Shown: piece after piece, positions 51,690 through 61,068 of the stretch
Layout: each line of letters opens with the position of its first letter
Position numbering within the stretch: the first letter of the stretch is position 1
Source of the DNA: Streptomyces sp. HmicA12
GTDB taxonomy: Bacteria > Actinomycetota > Actinomycetes > Streptomycetales > Streptomycetaceae
Direction: 5' to 3'
DNA: 64,000 bases
Assembly: GCF_000373565.1 (NCBI RefSeq)
Contig: NZ_KB891803.1
Span: 103 to 64,102, forward strand
The notes under the pieces: generated by a model
The model's database searches: none
What the model saw: the letters and a program-made list of their open reading frames with translations, nothing else
Told to the model about the DNA's origin: nothing
Translations under genes and position numbers: made by a program

Positions 51690-52559
51690 ATGCGCGACGA
51701 CGCGGACCCGGGACTCTTCGGACCCGACTCGGTGACCTGGCAGGTCCACTCCGACCCCATGATGTGGGTCGCGGGCATCCGAGCCCTGTACTTCCAGGCA
51801 CTGCACCCCCGCGCCGTGCGCGGCGTCATGCAGAACTCCGACTTCCGGCGCGACGCCTGGGGCCGGCTCATGCGCACGGCGAGCTTCGTCGGGACGACCA
51901 CGTACGGCACCACCGAGACGGCCGAGAAAGCCGGCGCGCGCGTCCGCAGGATCCACAGCCGTCTGAAGGCCACCGACCCGGACACCGGCGAACAGTACGG
52001 CGTCGACGAACCCGCCCTCCTGCTGTGGGTGCACTGCGCCGAGATCGACTCGTACCTCCACGTCGCGCGCCGCTCCGGCTTCCGGCTCACCGACGCGCAG
52101 GCCGACCGCTATATCCACGAACACCGCACCAGCGCCCGCCTCGTCGGCCTCGACTCCGACGAAGTGCCGGGAAGCCAGGCCGAGATGAGGGAGTACTTCG
52201 AGAAGGTGCGGCCCGACCTGGCCACGGGACCCGAGGCCCGCGCCGTCGACGACTTCCTGCAACGCCCGCCGACCCACCCGCTGTTGACACCCGCGCGTGC
52301 GGTGCTCTGGCGGCGCGTGGCGAACCTCGCGTACGCGTCCCTGCCGCCGTACGCCCACACGCTCTACGGCAGGCCCGCTCCCGCCCCGGCCGTCGTCACC
52401 CGTCGCCTGCGCGCCACCGGCACCGCGCTGCGCTGCGTCCCCGACCGTGTCCGCTGGCAACTGCCCCCGAAACACATCCTGCGCGCCATGGCACGACTCG
52501 GTCCCGACGCGCGCCCCGCCCCGTACAAAGTCGGGAGATGGGTAGCCATACTGGACTAG
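51690..52559 (+). CDS. MpaB/DUF2236 oxygenase-like protein
   Basis: 289-residue protein of the DUF2236 (MpaB / latex-clearing protein related) family. Signature residues: GIRALYFQALHPRAVRGVMQ, DAWGRLMRTASFVGTTTYGT, and WVHCAEIDSYLHV plus YIHEHRT, providing conserved His for haem or metal. Members are oxygenases or peroxidase-like; the substrate is unknown. ATG 51690 follows AGGAGG. Start lies 42 bases after the CdsA-like stop, so it may be in the same operon. Confidence 0.82.
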   Translation: MRDDADPGLFGPDSVTWQVHSDPMMWVAGIRALYFQALHPRAVRGVMQNSDFRRDAWGRLMRTASFVGTTTYGTTETAEKAGARVRRIHSRLKATDPDTGEQYGVDEPALLLWVHCAEIDSYLHVARRSGFRLTDAQADRYIHEHRTSARLVGLDSDEVPGSQAEMREYFEKVRPDLATGPEARAVDDFLQRPPTHPLLTPARAVLWRRVANLAYASLPPYAHTLYGRPAPAPAVVTRRLRATGTALRCVPDRVRWQLPPKHILRAMARLGPDARPAPYKVGRWVAILD

Positions 52560-52635
52560 GGCCTGGCGACGCGCACTCCCGTCGGCAGGGCCGGCCGGGG
52601 AGGGCGCGGGCGAGCTACGGGGGCGAAGGCGGGAC

Positions 52636-54912
52636 ATGCCGGAGTCGGGGGAGACGCGGGACGACATCAGGCTGATCCACGGGCGGTACCGACTGCTCGA
52701 CGTGATCGGCCGCGGGGGAATGGGCGAGGTGTGGCGGGCGCGCGACGAGTCGCTCGGGCGGCACGTCGCCGTCAAGTGCCTCAAACCGCTGGGGCCACAG
52801 CGCGACCAGTCCTTCACGCGGGTGCTGCGGGAGCGCTTCCGCAGAGAGGCCCGGGTCGCCGCGGGCCTCCAGCACCGCGGCATCACCGTCGTCCACGACT
52901 TCGGTGAGTACGAGGGCATCCTCTACCTGGTGATGGAGCTCCTGGAGGGCAAGAACCTGAGCCAGCTCCTGGAGGACAACCGGCACCACCCGTTCGCGGT
53001 GGACGAGGTCGTCGACGTCGCCGACCAGGTCGCCTCCGCCCTCGCGTACACCCACGAACAGGGCATCGTCCACCGCGACCTGAAACCCGCGAACATCGTC
53101 CGGCTCGGTGACGGCACGGCCAAGATCTGCGACTTCGGCATCGCCCGGCTCGGCCATGACATCGGCTTCACCTCCCGGCTCACCGGCACCGGTATCGCGA
53201 TGGGCACCCCGCACTACATGTCGCCCGAGCAGATCGGCGGCACCCACGTCGACCAGCGCAGCGACCTGTACTCGCTGGGCTGCGTCCTGTACGAGATCGC
53301 CACCGGCGCGCCGCCGTTCGACCTCGACGACGCCTGGGCCGTGCTCGTAGGGCACCGCGACACCCCGCCCGAACCGCCGCGCGGCCACCGCCCCGACCTG
53401 CCCGGCTACGTCGAGCGGATCATCCTCGACCTGCTCGCCAAGGACCCCGACGAACGACCGCGCGACGCAAAGGAGTTGGGGCAGCGCATCACCGCGGGAC
53501 GCGCTGGACGCGCGACGTACGTGCCCACCGTGCGCGCCGCGCAGGTCGTGCCGCACCCCGCGACCCGGGTCGTGAGCGAGCGGCCGGCCCCGCGCGAGCC
53601 GCGCCTGCCGTCCTGGACCCGCGGCATGACCACCGGGCACAAGGCGACCGGCGGCTCCGGCCTGCGTGCCACCCCGCCCGACGCGGCGTCCGGCCTCTCC
53701 GGGGACTGGGTCCCGCGCCCCGCCGTCCCGGCCGGCCCTCGCGCGACACCCGCGGAACCGGTCGAACGCCCCACGCCCGCACCGGAGTTAGTGGCCAATC
53801 TCGCCACCCGGCACAACGCCGGGCTCAGTCTCGGCAGGCTCGGCCGCTGGGCCGAGGCGGGCGAGGTGCACCGGGCGGTCGCCGCCGAACGGGAGCACGC
53901 GCTCGGCCCCGACCACGCCGACACCCTCGCCAGCCGCTACGAGGTCGCCTTCACCCTCAGCCGCACCGGCCGCGCCGCGGACGCGCTGCGCGAGTACCGG
54001 CGCGTCGTGGACGGCCGTGAGCGGGTGCTCGGACCCGATCATCCGGACACGCTCGGCGCGCGCCAGGAAGTGGCGTACGTCCTGGGTAAGTTGGGTCGCC
54101 ACTTCGAGGCCCATCAGGCCTACACGGCGGTGCTGGCTTCCCGCGAGCGCGCGATGGGCCCCGACCATCCCGACACCCTGCGCTGCCGCCACAACCTCGC
54201 CTTCAACCTCAGCCGTCTCGGTCGCCTGGAGGACTCGTACCGGATGGCCGGCGAGGTGGCGGCCGCCCGCGCCCGCGTCCTGGGCCCCGACCACCCGGAC
54301 ACCCTGGTCACCCGCTGCGAAGTCGGCTACACGCTGGGCCAGTTGGGCCGCTGGAACGAAGCCCTGCGGGCCTACCGCGAGGTCGCCCGGGCCAGGGCCC
54401 ACGCCCTCGGCCCCCAGCACCCCGACACGCTCGCCGCCCGCTACGAGGTGGGGATCAGCCTCGGACGCCTGGGCCGCAGCTCCGAAGCCCTCACCCTGTA
54501 CCGCGACCTGATCGACGACCGCACCCGCGTCAACGGCCCCGACGACCCCGAGACCCTGCGCGCCCGCCACGGCCTGGGCGTCAACCTCGGCCGCATGGCC
54601 CGCTGGGAGGAAGCGCTCGCCGAGGCCCGCGACGTCTGCGCGATCCGCGAGCGGGTCCTCGGCCCCGACCACGTCGACACCCTCATCAGCCATCGCGAGG
54701 TGGCCGTCGGTCTCGGCTGGCTGGGCCGCTGGCAGGACGCCCTGACCGAGTACCGCAAGGTGGCGACGGCCCGCGCCCGCGTTCTCGGCGAGGCCCACCC
54801 CGGCACCCTCGCCAGCCGCAACGACGAGGCGCACTGTCTGGAGCAGCTGGGCCGCGGCCCGGAGGCGGCGGACCTCTACCGAAGGGTGGCTGCCCTCCGC
54901 CGGCGTGGGTAG
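52636..54912 (+). CDS. Ser/Thr protein kinase with C-terminal tetratricopeptide array; TTA codon
   Basis: 758-residue Hanks-type kinase. Gly-rich loop GRGGMG (25-30), Lys47, HRDLKPAN with Asp148, DFG (166-168) and MGTPHYMSPEQI show an active kinase domain (~17-275). A Pro/Arg-rich linker (~285-385) leads to about eight 42-residue TPR-like repeats (pattern LGPDHPDTLxxRxxxAxxLxxLGR). There is no membrane segment, unlike most actinobacterial PASTA kinases, so it is cytoplasmic. One TTA leucine codon (53788-53790, codon 385) lies exactly between kinase and repeats, making full-length protein dependent on the bldA tRNA. Confidence 0.9.
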   Translation: MPESGETRDDIRLIHGRYRLLDVIGRGGMGEVWRARDESLGRHVAVKCLKPLGPQRDQSFTRVLRERFRREARVAAGLQHRGITVVHDFGEYEGILYLVMELLEGKNLSQLLEDNRHHPFAVDEVVDVADQVASALAYTHEQGIVHRDLKPANIVRLGDGTAKICDFGIARLGHDIGFTSRLTGTGIAMGTPHYMSPEQIGGTHVDQRSDLYSLGCVLYEIATGAPPFDLDDAWAVLVGHRDTPPEPPRGHRPDLPGYVERIILDLLAKDPDERPRDAKELGQRITAGRAGRATYVPTVRAAQVVPHPATRVVSERPAPREPRLPSWTRGMTTGHKATGGSGLRATPPDAASGLSGDWVPRPAVPAGPRATPAEPVERPTPAPELVANLATRHNAGLSLGRLGRWAEAGEVHRAVAAEREHALGPDHADTLASRYEVAFTLSRTGRAADALREYRRVVDGRERVLGPDHPDTLGARQEVAYVLGKLGRHFEAHQAYTAVLASRERAMGPDHPDTLRCRHNLAFNLSRLGRLEDSYRMAGEVAAARARVLGPDHPDTLVTRCEVGYTLGQLGRWNEALRAYREVARARAHALGPQHPDTLAARYEVGISLGRLGRSSEALTLYRDLIDDRTRVNGPDDPETLRARHGLGVNLGRMARWEEALAEARDVCAIRERVLGPDHVDTLISHREVAVGLGWLGRWQDALTEYRKVATARARVLGEAHPGTLASRNDEAHCLEQLGRGPEAADLYRRVAALRRRG
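53788..53790 (+). promoter_or_regulatory. TTA (bldA-dependent) codon in kinase gene
   Basis: In-frame TTA at codon 385 (context GAG-TTA-GTG). I found no other in-frame TTA in the genes of this window. In Streptomyces TTA is read only by the developmentally controlled bldA tRNA, so the TPR half should be made mainly late in growth. Confidence 0.85.
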
Positions 54913-54950
54913 TAGCCCGGTCGGTGCCGGTTCTCGGAAGGAGGCCCGTG

Positions 54951-56072
54951 ATGATCAGGTCCGCCCAACGGACGGAACGCGTCGCGGTCGTCGGGGCAGG
55001 TGTCGTCGGGGCCTGCGTGGCGTGGAACCTGTCCCGGCAGGGTGCCGAGGTGGTCCTCATCGACGCGGGCCGGCCGGGGGAGGGCGTCACCAACTGGTCG
55101 TTCTCGTGGGCCAACGCCAGTAACAAGACCGTGACCAGGGCCTACTTCGACCTGAACGTCGCAGGTATGGAGGCGCACCGTGAGCTGGCAGGGACGGTCG
55201 GGCCCGACGCGTGGTGGTACCCCAGTGGCCATCTGCGCTGGGCGGACGACCCCGCGGCGGAGTCGAAGCTCCTGACCACGGCGGGGCTCCTGGCCGTCTG
55301 GGGCTACCGGACGGAGGTGCGCACGGGCGCCGAGGTGCGCCGCCGGCTCGAACCCGCCCTCGCGGTACGGGACGAGGCGGCCGTCGTGTTCTACCCCGAC
55401 GAGGCCTGGGTGCACGGACGGCATCTCGTCGGCCGCCTCGTCGAGGAGGCCGACGCGTGCGGCGCCGAGTTGCGCTCCGGCACCGCGGTCCGTGACATCG
55501 GCACTGGTTCCGACGGGGGCGTTGGCAGCGTCGGCCTGGCGGACGGCACCCGTATCGACGTGGATGTCGTCGTCAACGCGGCAGGTCCCGGCGCCCACGC
55601 CGTCGCCGCACTCGTCGGACGTGAGCTGCCGATGCGGCGCGAACCCGGCGTCGTCACCAGGCTCGGCTGCGCGCGGGTCCCGGTCCACCGGGCCATGCAC
55701 GCGCCACACGTCGAGATCCGCCCCGACGGCGACGGTTCGGTGGTGCTGCACAGCCGCGAGGTCGACGCGCTCATCGACACGGAGCAGGGTCCGGCGGACC
55801 TGGCCCGGCTGCTCCACGCAGAGGCCCGGCACGTCGTGCCCGAGCTCGGCGACTCCCGGATCTCACGGACACGGGTGGTCGAGCGGCCCATCCCCGCCGA
55901 CGGGTTCCCCTCCGTGGGCGCGGTGCCGTCCGTGCCGGGCTACTACGAAGCCGTCACCCACAGCGGAATCACCCTCGGGCCGGTACTCGGCCGGCTGCTC
56001 GCGTCCGAGATCCTGACCGGGAAGAGCGACGACCTGCTGACCGGCTTCCACCCGGAGCGCTTCTCCGGGTGA
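54951..56072 (+). CDS. FAD-dependent amino-acid-oxidase-like oxidoreductase (DadA type)
   Basis: 373-residue flavoprotein of the DAO family. The dinucleotide-binding motif VAVVGAGVVGACVAWNLSRQ is near the N-terminus, and the second FAD contact VVVNAAGPGAHAVAALVGRE follows. The C-terminal ERPIPADGFPSVGAVPSVPG and YYEAVTHSGITLGPVLGRLL close the active site. Typical substrates are D-amino acids, sarcosine or glycine; unknown here. ATG 54951 is 7 bases after GGAGG; GTG 54948 is possible. Confidence 0.85.
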   Translation: MIRSAQRTERVAVVGAGVVGACVAWNLSRQGAEVVLIDAGRPGEGVTNWSFSWANASNKTVTRAYFDLNVAGMEAHRELAGTVGPDAWWYPSGHLRWADDPAAESKLLTTAGLLAVWGYRTEVRTGAEVRRRLEPALAVRDEAAVVFYPDEAWVHGRHLVGRLVEEADACGAELRSGTAVRDIGTGSDGGVGSVGLADGTRIDVDVVVNAAGPGAHAVAALVGRELPMRREPGVVTRLGCARVPVHRAMHAPHVEIRPDGDGSVVLHSREVDALIDTEQGPADLARLLHAEARHVVPELGDSRISRTRVVERPIPADGFPSVGAVPSVPGYYEAVTHSGITLGPVLGRLLASEILTGKSDDLLTGFHPERFSG

Positions 56073-56118
56073 CCCCCACCCCCTGGCTGACCCGCACACC
56101 CCCGTGTTACCAAGACCC

Positions 56119-57675
56119 ATGCCCGTACCGACTTCCGCCCGCGCCGACGTGGTCATCGTCGGCGGCGGCCACAACGCCCTGGTCGCCGCCGCCTACCTGG
56201 CCCGAGCAGGCCGCACCGTCACCGTCCTCGAACGCCTCGCCACCACCGGCGGCGCGGCCGTCTCCACCCGCCCCTTCGCCGGCGTGGACGCCCGCCTCTC
56301 CCGCTACTCCTACCTGGTCAGCCTGCTGCCCAGGAAGATCGTGCACGACCTGGACCTCGACTTCGCCGTCCGCCCCCGCACCGTCTCCTCGTACACCCCC
56401 ACCGTGCGCGAAGGCCGCGCCACGGGCCTCCTGGTCGGCGGCGGAGACGACCGGACCCGCGCCTCCTTCGCCCGGCTCACCGGCGGCGACCGCGAGTACG
56501 AGGCATGGACCCGCTTCTACGAGACGACCCGCCGCGCGGCCGAACGGATCTTCCCCACTCTCACCGAGCCCCTTCCCACCCGGGCGGAACTGCGCACCCG
56601 CCTCGACGACGAAGCGGCCTGGCGGCTGCTGTTCGAGGAGCCCATCGGCGTCGGCATCGAGGAACACTTCGACGACGACCTGGTGCGCGGCGTCGTCCTG
56701 ACCGACGCGCTCATCGGCACGTTCGCCGACGCCCACGATCCGGAACTCGCCCAGAACCGCTGCTTCCTCTACCACGTCATCGGCGGTGGCACGGGCGACT
56801 GGGACGTGCCCGTCGGCGGCATGGGCGCCCTCACGGACGCGCTCGCCGCCGCGGCCCGCGCGGCCGGAGCCGACCTGCGCACCGGCCACGACGTCACCGG
56901 GATCGAGACCGACGGGCGGACCGCCGAGGTCACCTACCGGACCGGCGACACCGAAGGCACGATCGCCGCCCGCCACGTCCTCGTGAACGCCTCACCCGAG
57001 CACCTGGCCCGCCTCCTCGGCGACACCCCGCCCGCCCCGGCGGAGGGCGCCCAGCTCAAGGTCAACATGCTGCTGAAGCGGCTGCCGCGCCTGAAGGACA
57101 CCTCCGTCGACCCGCGCGAGGCGTTCGCCGGGACGTTCCATGTCGCCGAGGGATACGGTCAGTTGGCGGCCGTCCACGCCGAGGCCGCCGGCGGCGCGCT
57201 GCCCGAGGCCCCGCCCTGCGAGATCTACTGCCACTCGCTCACCGACCCGAGCATCCTCGCCCCCGACCTCGTCGAGCGCGGCTACCAGACCCTCACCCTG
57301 TTCGGCCTGCACACCCCGGCCCGGCTGTTCACCGCCGACAACGACGCGGCCCGCGCCGCCCTCCTCAAGGCCACCCTCGCCCAGCTCGACGCCCACCTCG
57401 CCGAACCCCTGGCGGACTGCCTCGCCGAGGACGCCGACGGCCGCCCCTGCATCGAGGCGAAGACCCCCCTCGACCTGGAACAGGACCTGCGGCTGCCCGG
57501 CGGCAACATCTTCCACCGCGCGCTCTCCTTCCCGTACACGCAAGAAGGCACGGGACCGTGGGGCGTCGAGACGGCGCACGCCAACGTCCTGCTGTGCGGC
57601 GCGGGCGCCGTCCGCGGCGGCGGGGTCAGCGGCATCCCCGGGCACAACGCCGCCATGGCGGTGCTGCGCCACTGA
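56119..57675 (+). CDS. NAD(P)/FAD-dependent oxidoreductase, phytoene-desaturase-like
   Basis: 518-residue flavoprotein of the CrtI/phytoene-dehydrogenase-related group. N-terminal VVIVGGGHNALVAAAYLARA binds FAD, then VLERLATTGGAA; the end carries NVLLCGAGAVRGGGVSGIPG and HNAAMAVL, the carotenoid-oxidoreductase C-terminal motif. No carotenoid genes are nearby; many relatives are retinol-saturase-like enzymes of unknown substrate. ATG 56119. Converges with the esterase gene (32 bases between stops). Confidence 0.85.
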   Translation: MPVPTSARADVVIVGGGHNALVAAAYLARAGRTVTVLERLATTGGAAVSTRPFAGVDARLSRYSYLVSLLPRKIVHDLDLDFAVRPRTVSSYTPTVREGRATGLLVGGGDDRTRASFARLTGGDREYEAWTRFYETTRRAAERIFPTLTEPLPTRAELRTRLDDEAAWRLLFEEPIGVGIEEHFDDDLVRGVVLTDALIGTFADAHDPELAQNRCFLYHVIGGGTGDWDVPVGGMGALTDALAAAARAAGADLRTGHDVTGIETDGRTAEVTYRTGDTEGTIAARHVLVNASPEHLARLLGDTPPAPAEGAQLKVNMLLKRLPRLKDTSVDPREAFAGTFHVAEGYGQLAAVHAEAAGGALPEAPPCEIYCHSLTDPSILAPDLVERGYQTLTLFGLHTPARLFTADNDAARAALLKATLAQLDAHLAEPLADCLAEDADGRPCIEAKTPLDLEQDLRLPGGNIFHRALSFPYTQEGTGPWGVETAHANVLLCGAGAVRGGGVSGIPGHNAAMAVLRH

Positions 57676-57706
57676 GAGCCACCGGCCCCGCTGCCTCCGC
57701 CCCGGC

Positions 57707-58681
57707 TCAGGCCGCGAACACACCCCGCAGCGCGGCGATCTTGCGCGGCAGGTCGTACTCGGCGCCTCCCTCGTGCCCGTTGTACGGGAACACCTCGATG
57801 GAGGCGGGACCGGCATAGCGGTGATAGGCGGCGAAGACCGTGGACGAAGGACACACCTTGTCCATCAGGCCGACCGAGAACCATGCCGGGCTCGTCGCCC
57901 GCGCCGCGAAGTTGACCCCGTCGAAGTACGACAGCGTCTCCATCGCCGCCTCGATCCCGAACCGGTGCCCCGAAAGGAACCGGGCGATCTCCGCGTACGG
58001 CCCGGCGTCGGTGATCTGCGAGGCGCGCCGGAAGTGACACAGGAAGGGGACGTCCGCCACGGTCGCCGCCACGTCGTCACGCAGCCCGGAGACGGCGAGC
58101 GCCAGGCCGCCGCCCTGGCTGCCGCCGAGCACCGCGACCCTCGACGCGTCGACGGCCTCGTGCTCCCTGACGGCGTCGACGGCTCGCACCGCGTCGGTGA
58201 TCAGCCGCCGGTAGTAGTGCCGGTGCGGGTCCTCGATGCCGCGGGTCAGGAAGCCGGGCGACGACGAGCCATGTCCCTCCGGCGCGATGTCCGGGGTGTC
58301 GGCGACGTTCTTGCCGCCGCCGCCCTGGCCCCGGTTGTCCACCACCAGGTGCGCGTGGCCGAGCGCGCTCCACGTCAGCCACGCGTACGGGATGCCGCGG
58401 CCGCCGTTGTAGCCGATGTACTGGACGACGGCGGGCAGCGGACCCGTGCGGGCGCGCGGCAGCAGCAGCCACGCCTTCACCGGCTGCCCGCCCCAGCCGT
58501 TGAACGTCACGTCGTACACGTCCACCGTCGCGAGGCCCGTCTCGTACGGCACGAAGCGGGTTTCCAGCGGATGCCGGGCGGCGTCGTCGAGCGTCTTGCG
58601 CCAGAACGCGTCGAAGTCGGCGGGCTCCTCCGGCTCGGGGCGGTACTCCCGCAGCCGGTCGAGCGGCATGTCGAACAGCAA
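57707..58681 (-). CDS. Acetyl-xylan/cephalosporin-C esterase type (CE7)
   Basis: 324-residue alpha/beta-hydrolase of the acetyl-xylan esterase family CE7. Ser188 lies in LGGSQGGGLALAVSGL; the acid Asp in GLMDKVCPSSTVFAAYH and the His in YNGHEGG are present, and VVDNRGQGGGG and FNGWGGQPVKAWLLLP are family motifs. It deacetylates sugars in the cytoplasm (no signal peptide). TTG 58681 is chosen: GAGGAG lies just upstream, within the end of the PL8 gene; ATG 58669 is too far from it. It starts 2 bases after the PL8 stop, so it belongs to the lyase operon. Confidence 0.87.
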   Translation of the reverse strand: MLFDMPLDRLREYRPEPEEPADFDAFWRKTLDDAARHPLETRFVPYETGLATVDVYDVTFNGWGGQPVKAWLLLPRARTGPLPAVVQYIGYNGGRGIPYAWLTWSALGHAHLVVDNRGQGGGGKNVADTPDIAPEGHGSSSPGFLTRGIEDPHRHYYRRLITDAVRAVDAVREHEAVDASRVAVLGGSQGGGLALAVSGLRDDVAATVADVPFLCHFRRASQITDAGPYAEIARFLSGHRFGIEAAMETLSYFDGVNFAARATSPAWFSVGLMDKVCPSSTVFAAYHRYAGPASIEVFPYNGHEGGAEYDLPRKIAALRGVFAA

Positions 58682-58683
58682 GG

Positions 58684-61068
58684 TCAGCTCCTCGAAGGGG
58701 GACGGGAAAGAGTCAGGGTCACGGTGGCGCCGTTCCGGCCGGCCGTGTCGACGGTGATCCGGGTCCCGGCGGCGGCGCGCGCGACGGTGACGCCCGGGTC
58801 GGCCCGGTGCACGTCGAACCCCCGCAGATCGAGATCGAGCACGATCCGCTCGCGCAGCTGCGTCGGGTCGCTCACCGCGACGTCGACGCGGCCGTCGCGC
58901 GGACGGACCAGAACCGATGCGGGGCCGTCCGCGGCGAGTTCACCGGCGCGCCCCGCCGCCCAGAAGTTCGCCGCGAGCAGCCCGTCCGCGGCCCGCCGCA
59001 CGGCGTGCACCGTCTCCGACTCGGCGACGGCACGCACGGGCGGGGCGAGCGCGCAGCGCCGGGTCCGCTCGGCGGAGGCGCCGGGCAGCTGCAGCCAGCA
59101 GTAACCGGCCCCGGACGGAGCCGCGCCGTGGTCCTGCCACAGCGTCAGGTACGGGCGGGTGACCGGGGTGTCCGTGCCGTACTTGGTGTTGATCTCGCGC
59201 CAGGTGGCGGTGCGCTGCTCGCGCAGGGCGCGGACGGCGGTGGGGCGCGCGAAGACATAGCCGCCGGTGCCCGCCAGATGCACGCTGCGCACCCCGGTGA
59301 GGTCGCCGCCGGGCGAGGCCACCCCGTCGACGGTCAACTCGGCGTCCGCATCGCGGAGTTTGCGGTTCTCGACGACGGTCTCCACGACACCCGCGTTCGC
59401 CGTGATGCCCGAGCCGACGTGCACGATCACGTCGTCCAGGCAGAACCAGCTCTTGAGGGCCCGCAGCGAACTCCCGTAGGCCCGCAGGTCCATGCCGTAC
59501 GCGCCGAGCGTCGTCCCGGGCAGCGCGGCGCCGCCCGCCCAGTCGGCGGCGCTCGTGGTGCGCTGGCCCGCCGCGTCCGCGGGGCGGGCGGCGACGACGG
59601 TGGTGCCGGGCAGCCGCAGCGGATCGACGGTCGGCCAGTAGTCCTCGCTGTAGTGGCCGAGGTCGTCGTCGTACAGCAGGACCATGCCGTCCGAGAGGTG
59701 CCAGCCGTGCAGGTTCTCGTTCTGGATGGACTCGTAGTTGTAGATCCGGCTCGAGTAGGCCGAGATGCCGAGCGTGAAGGCGGGCCGATGATGCATCGCC
59801 TTGTCCATGCGCGGAAATTGACGATGCGTCACCAAAGTGCCGCGCGGTGCGGTGTCGGAGGCGAGCAGGCGCTGCGCCGCCGCGAGCGAGGCCAGATCCG
59901 TCACGTCGAGGAAGTCGCGGTAGGTGTCCTCGGTGATCCACTGCTTGACCAGTGCGGTGAACCGGTCGGTGTCCGCCGCCGGGAGGCCGGGCAGCAGCCG
60001 CAGCACCGCCTCGATCACCGTCTGCGCCGCCACGTGCCCCTGTTTGCTGGCGCGGGCGACCTCCCGGCCGCACACCCCCGCCTGGACGTCGCCCCGGACG
60101 ATCAGCGGGTCGAAGCCGTCGGTCACCCAGTGCCGCACGTTGGCCACGTCGGCGTCGGTGACCTGCCAGTCGGTGGCGTCCAGGAGATGCAGCAGCCGGG
60201 AAAGGCTGCCCAACAGCTCCTTTCCGTAGCCGCCGTTGTAGGGGTGCTTGTAGTGCTGGAGGAACGAGCCGTCCGAGTAGAAGCCCTCACCGGTGCCTTC
60301 TCCGGTGCCCGAGCCGGCGTCCTGGAAGGCGAGCACACTGTTCGCGCCGCCGCCCGAGACGTCCGACAGCGCGTCGCGCACCCGCACGAGGTCGGCGCCG
60401 TCGCCGCGCAGCACCGCGCCGACGGCGACGACCGTGCAGATCCACACACGGTTGGCGCCCGTCGCGATCTGCCGGTCGGCGCGCCACAGGTTCGGATCGG
60501 GCGTGTAGTGGCGCACGGCGTCCGTGATCCGCGTCAGACGGTCCGTGCCGAGGGCCTCGTACAGCAGCACGGCCGTGTCGTTGAGAGCCTGGGCGCAGCC
60601 GATCTCCCAGTCCCAGTCGTTGTCGAACCGCTCGTGACCGGGCCCGTAGCGGTGCTCCAGCATCCAGTCGATGCCCCGATCGAGCAGGTCGGCCAGGGTC
60701 GCGTCACCGTACTGGCTCGTGCCGGGCACGGCCCACGCGGTGGCGAGGGTGGCGAGCCGTTTGAACGAGGTGGTGACGTGGTTCGACACGCTCGTGCTGG
60801 TCAGGTCGGGCCACAGGCCGTCGGTGCGGGACGGGTCGAGGCCCTTCGCCGCGCTCACCGCCGCCCGGTCGACGCGCGAGATCGCCGCGGCGATCCGTGG
60901 TTCGGTGGTGTCGAGTCCGGTTCCGCCGGTCAGCAGGGTGTGCCAACGGGCGCGCAGGAGCGCCGTGCCGTCGTCGGCGCGGGCCGTGCCGAGGAGTGGC
61001 GTCGGCAGCGCGAGGGCGGCGAGGGCCGCGCCGGTGCCGGCGAGGACGGTGCGGCGGGTGGCGGTCAC
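58684..61068 (-). CDS. Secreted polysaccharide lyase, family 8
   Basis: 794-residue PL8 enzyme (hyaluronate, chondroitin or xanthan lyase group). A Tat-type signal (TATRRTVLAG plus hydrophobic stretch, cleavage near residue 32, GTARA) directs it outside. The (alpha/alpha)6 toroid includes NDWDWEIGCAQALNDTAVLL, the catalytic His in SKQGHVAAQTVIEAVLRLLP and the catalytic Tyr/Asn region AYSSRIYNYESIQNENLHGW. A C-terminal beta-sandwich follows. It cleaves beside a uronic acid by beta-elimination. GTG 61068 overlaps the stop of the beta-helix gene (GTGA). Exact glycan unknown. Confidence 0.87.
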   Translation of the reverse strand: MTATRRTVLAGTGAALAALALPTPLLGTARADDGTALLRARWHTLLTGGTGLDTTEPRIAAAISRVDRAAVSAAKGLDPSRTDGLWPDLTSTSVSNHVTTSFKRLATLATAWAVPGTSQYGDATLADLLDRGIDWMLEHRYGPGHERFDNDWDWEIGCAQALNDTAVLLYEALGTDRLTRITDAVRHYTPDPNLWRADRQIATGANRVWICTVVAVGAVLRGDGADLVRVRDALSDVSGGGANSVLAFQDAGSGTGEGTGEGFYSDGSFLQHYKHPYNGGYGKELLGSLSRLLHLLDATDWQVTDADVANVRHWVTDGFDPLIVRGDVQAGVCGREVARASKQGHVAAQTVIEAVLRLLPGLPAADTDRFTALVKQWITEDTYRDFLDVTDLASLAAAQRLLASDTAPRGTLVTHRQFPRMDKAMHHRPAFTLGISAYSSRIYNYESIQNENLHGWHLSDGMVLLYDDDLGHYSEDYWPTVDPLRLPGTTVVAARPADAAGQRTTSAADWAGGAALPGTTLGAYGMDLRAYGSSLRALKSWFCLDDVIVHVGSGITANAGVVETVVENRKLRDADAELTVDGVASPGGDLTGVRSVHLAGTGGYVFARPTAVRALREQRTATWREINTKYGTDTPVTRPYLTLWQDHGAAPSGAGYCWLQLPGASAERTRRCALAPPVRAVAESETVHAVRRAADGLLAANFWAAGRAGELAADGPASVLVRPRDGRVDVAVSDPTQLRERIVLDLDLRGFDVHRADPGVTVARAAAGTRITVDTAGRNGATVTLTLSRPPSRS

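Noticed and set aside
54120..54860. DNA-level tandem repeats or a CRISPR-like array in the kinase gene
   Set aside because: The ~126-base periodicity comes from coding of 42-residue TPR repeats; copies are diverged and in frame.
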